A program made the position numbers and the translations under genes. Below the pieces are notes generated by a model. That model made no database searches, had not been told where the DNA came from, and was given only the letters and a program-made list of their open reading frames with translations. Source: DAHUXN01 sp963729815 (GTDB lineage Bacteria > Acidobacteriota > Terriglobia > Acidiferrales > UBA7541). Taken from it: a DNA stretch of 64,000 bases. Shown here one piece after another: positions 61,325-64,000 of this stretch (within the stretch, counting starts at the first letter, position 1; each line of letters starts with the position of its first letter). The stretch covers positions 51,008 to 115,007 of the forward strand of contig CAVSPU010000007.1 in assembly GCA_963729815.1 (NCBI GenBank). The letters run 5' to 3'.

Positions 61325-63946
61325 CTATTCGCATCTCAGCGCAACCATGGGATCGATTTTCATGGCGCGGCGCGCGGGAATGTAGCACGCGAGCATCGCA
61401 ACGCCTAAGAAGACGACCGCAACAATGCTAAATGTGATCGGGTCCGTTGCGGAAACACCATAGAGCAGGCTTGACATCAAGCGCGCAAGCAGAAACGCCG
61501 CGACGATTCCAACTCCCAAACCGAACAACGCGAGCTTCGCGCCCTGTCCCAACACAAGTCGCAAAATATTTCGCGGCTCCGCGCCGAGCGCCATGCGAAT
61601 TCCGATTTCGTGTGTGCGCTGCGAAGCCGAATACGACATCACGCCGAAAATCCCGACGGCAGCGAGTACCAGGGCGATCGCGCTGAACGAACCAAGCAGG
61701 AAAGTGCGAAATCGCTCCTGCGAAATCGATTCGCCGAGCGCGTCAGGAAAAGATTCGATATCCGTCACCGGCAGATCTTTGTCAATCGCGTGAGTTGACT
61801 GGCGAATGCCGGCAGTCACGATCGATGCACTCAAGGAACTTCTTACGACGACCTCGCCGCCATAAAGAGGCGCCTGTGAGAAGGGCACGTACATCATCGG
61901 GCCGGGTTTGCGGCCGAGCGACTCGTCCCGCACGTCGCCGACGATGCCCACGATTTCGCGCGACACATCGGTGTTCGGCGGAAATCCGAATTTCATTTGT
62001 CTTCCTATGGGGTCCTGGTTCGGAAAATAACGCCGCGCCAGCGTTTCGCTGATGAGCGCCACCTTCGGGCTGGATGGTGAATCTTGCTCCGAGAAAAATC
62101 GCCCGCGCAGTAAGGGAATTCGCATCACGCGAAAATAATCGGGACTCACCGTGGCGTAATCGGCGGTAGTGGATTTGCCTGGCGGCAGCGGCGGATTTCC
62201 CACGATGCTGAAATCGAAAGTGGCTTCGCCTTGGCGGTCCATCGGTAGCGGAGCCGCCAGAGCGGAATCCTGCAAACCGGGCTGCGCATGGAGCCGCGCC
62301 AGCAGTTCGTTCGAAAAAGCGGTCCATTGCTGCGGCGTCGAATATTGGAATTGCGGAAGCGATATCTCGGCTTCGATGACGTTTTTCGGATCGAAGCCCG
62401 GATTGACCTTTGTGACCAGCGCAAAGCTGCGGATGAGCAGACCGCCCGCAACGAGAAGGACCACGGCCAGCGAAATTTCCGCTACCGCCAAAACATTCCG
62501 CACGTGCTGGCCGCCACGCTGGCCGGCTTGCGCGCCGCCTTCTTTGATGTTCGTCTGCAAATTGGACGGAGTCGCGAGCAGCGCGGGCGCGAGTCCGAAT
62601 GCCAGCGCAGCGGCGAGAGACAACGCCAGCGCAAATACGAGAACGGATCCTCCGATATGAATCGAATTGATCTGCGTCACTTCGGCCGGCAAGAATGGCC
62701 GGAGAATCCAGACGCTCCACGCCGCAAGAAGCACGCCGGCAACTCCGCCGAGCAAGCCCAGCAAGGCGCTCTCCGTCAGCAACTGCCGAATCACGCGCGC
62801 GCGCCCGGCGCCGAGCGCGATGCGGACGGCGATTTCCCGCGCGCGCGAAGTCGCACGCGACAACAGCAGGTTCGCGATATTGGCGCAAGCAATCAGCAGG
62901 ACCAGGCCAACCGCGCCCAGCAAAATCAGCAGCGCGGATTTCACGTTCCCGACCACCGCCTGCCGGTATGGCTGAATCCGAATCGTGAATCCGGAATCCT
63001 GCTCGGGAAATTCCTTGGCGAGCCTTGCGCCTATGGTATCCATCTCCGCCTGAGCTTGCGCCACGGAAATTCCCGGCTTGAGCCGGCCAATCCCGCCCAG
63101 TGCGCGCACGCCGGGCCGCAACAGTAAAGGTCCGAAGAGCGGGTCCTGCGCGGTAGCAATCCACACGTCCTGGCGCGCTGCGCCGTCAGGATAGTGAAAG
63201 CTCGCCGGCAGGATTCCGACAACCGTAAACGCACGCATGTCCAGAGAGACGGCTTGGCCGATGAGATTGGGGTTCGAACCGAAGCGGCTGCGCCAGAGAT
63301 TTTCGCTCACCACGGCCACCGGCGCAGCACCTTGCTTGCCATCCTCGGGCAGCAACGTGCGGCCTGCCAGGGGCTTTGCGTTCAGCAGAGAAAAAATCTC
63401 CGGCGTCACATCTGCGGTGTTTACAATCGACGGCTCGCCCGCTCCGGTCAGCGTGAGATCGTGAAATGCATTTCCCGCCATCTCGCTGAACACGCGGTTC
63501 TGCTCGCGGCACTCGCGGAAGTCCCTGTACGACAGTGCCGAAAGCGCATCCGGCTGTTTCACCGGCGCGTCGAACACCAGAACGAGCTGTTCGGGATGGG
63601 GATACGGAAACGCTCGCAAAAGCACCGCGTCCACGATACTGAAAATCGCCGTGTTGGCGCCGATGCCGAGAGCGAGCGTGAGAATGGCGATCGCGGCGAA
63701 ACCGGGCGACTTACGCAACATCCGCGCGCCATAACGAATGTCCTGCCATAGCTGCTCGAGCCAGACGAAGCTCCACACCTCGCGCGTCTTTTCCTTCACG
63801 CGCGTCACGTTTCCAAACTTGAGAAACGCCGCACGGCGCGCTTCTTCCGGCGACATTCCGCGCGCGATGTTGTCCTGCGTCTCCATCTCGATGTGTTCGC
63901 GGATGTCGCGGTCGAGATCGTCCATCATGCGTTTGCGCCGCCTCAT
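61325..63946 (-). CDS. ADOP-family duplicated permease 5 (PadR-linked)
   Basis: 873 residues; GGAGGG upstream of the ATG. The cytoplasmic extension (DDLDRDIREHIEMETQDNIA, then MSPEEARRAAFLKFGNVTRV) precedes two MacB-core/FtsX repeats: SPGFAAIAILTLALGIGANT, LLLSRATSRAREIAVRIALG, QRTHEIGIRMALGAEPRNIL, ending YIPARRAMKIDPMVALRCE, with Cys for the usual Tyr. The gene overlaps the end of an upstream PadR-like gene by four bases, so regulator and permease are translationally coupled. Confidence 0.93.
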   Translation of the reverse strand: MRRRKRMMDDLDRDIREHIEMETQDNIARGMSPEEARRAAFLKFGNVTRVKEKTREVWSFVWLEQLWQDIRYGARMLRKSPGFAAIAILTLALGIGANTAIFSIVDAVLLRAFPYPHPEQLVLVFDAPVKQPDALSALSYRDFRECREQNRVFSEMAGNAFHDLTLTGAGEPSIVNTADVTPEIFSLLNAKPLAGRTLLPEDGKQGAAPVAVVSENLWRSRFGSNPNLIGQAVSLDMRAFTVVGILPASFHYPDGAARQDVWIATAQDPLFGPLLLRPGVRALGGIGRLKPGISVAQAQAEMDTIGARLAKEFPEQDSGFTIRIQPYRQAVVGNVKSALLILLGAVGLVLLIACANIANLLLSRATSRAREIAVRIALGAGRARVIRQLLTESALLGLLGGVAGVLLAAWSVWILRPFLPAEVTQINSIHIGGSVLVFALALSLAAALAFGLAPALLATPSNLQTNIKEGGAQAGQRGGQHVRNVLAVAEISLAVVLLVAGGLLIRSFALVTKVNPGFDPKNVIEAEISLPQFQYSTPQQWTAFSNELLARLHAQPGLQDSALAAPLPMDRQGEATFDFSIVGNPPLPPGKSTTADYATVSPDYFRVMRIPLLRGRFFSEQDSPSSPKVALISETLARRYFPNQDPIGRQMKFGFPPNTDVSREIVGIVGDVRDESLGRKPGPMMYVPFSQAPLYGGEVVVRSSLSASIVTAGIRQSTHAIDKDLPVTDIESFPDALGESISQERFRTFLLGSFSAIALVLAAVGIFGVMSYSASQRTHEIGIRMALGAEPRNILRLVLGQGAKLALFGLGVGIVAAFLLARLMSSLLYGVSATDPITFSIVAVVFLGVAMLACYIPARRAMKIDPMVALRCE

Positions 63947-64000
63947 GATTCGCCCTCCTGCTCCGTCTCCTGCCTAACCGGCCGCAGAATCTGCGCGATC
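63943..64000 (-). CDS. PadR-family regulator, C-terminal end only
   Basis: The last 18 codons of a gene truncated by the window edge, reading IAQILRPVRQETEQEGES and stopping at TGA in an ATGA overlap with ADOP 5. The IAQILRPV stretch resembles the C-terminal helix of the PadR protein at 58091-58435 (AISRVVKLV), and PadR genes commonly precede extended ADOP genes. Confidence 0.5.
   Translation of the reverse strand, partial: IAQILRPVRQETEQEGES

Noticed and set aside
61059..61385. 108-codon plus-strand frame
   Set aside because: It overlaps the end of ADOP 5 antisense, with non-coding composition and no ribosome-binding site.

Overview
The window looks like a chromosomal segment of an acidobacterium (Acidobacteriota, probably the Terriglobia/Koribacter side). 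The main reason is five full-length, roughly 825-930 residue FtsX/MacB-type permeases with a duplicated permease unit. This is the 'acidobacterial duplicated orphan permease' (ADOP) architecture, and decayed copies are also present. The small Cys-motif proteins, PadR-permease pairs and a moderately high G+C agree with this. Nothing in the window fixes genus or species.

Layout. 1-12.7 kb is mostly housekeeping: a partial metallophosphoesterase, an exported amidohydrolase, an O-methyltransferase-like protein, the 2-oxoglutarate dehydrogenase E1 subunit (sucA), a Tat-signal aminotransferase, ribosomal protein S21, glgC and enolase. 12.7-26.5 kb is mixed accessory and metabolic DNA. It holds an NmrA-like reductase, a CAU-anticodon tRNA, a beta-propeller protein, an OFA-type transporter, and a formate dehydrogenase-like molybdoenzyme with FdhD (plus a broken second FdhD end). 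It also holds a metallo-beta-lactamase/PilZ fusion and a cation diffusion facilitator. 26.5-44.4 kb is an envelope-transport and regulation island read almost entirely on the minus strand: a HlyD/MacA-like adaptor, two MacB/LolD-type ATPases, three ADOP permeases, two permease remnants and a dihaem cytochrome c. Its regulators are a receiver-SpoIIE phosphatase and an NtrC/NtrB pair. Sigma-54-like promoters and palindromic upstream sites suggest the NtrC protein controls it.

44.4-54.9 kb carries a 1216-residue exported propeller protein, aconitase, a B12-binding radical SAM protein followed by an ATP-grasp ligase, a YggX-like protein and a truncated propeller-associated protein. The radical SAM gene is the most striking item. 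Its apparent stop is a TGA in the context Cys-TGA-Ala-Glu-Pro, the frame stays open for 25 more codons, and a hairpin follows. I read it as a selenoprotein of the CUAEP-tail radical SAM type. 55-64 kb has two PadR-ADOP pairs, one truncated by the window edge, and two Crp/Fnr-type regulators.

No CRISPR array, rRNA operon, intact insertion sequence, integrase or phage gene was seen. Starts were moved from the longest open frame where a ribosome-binding site decided it.
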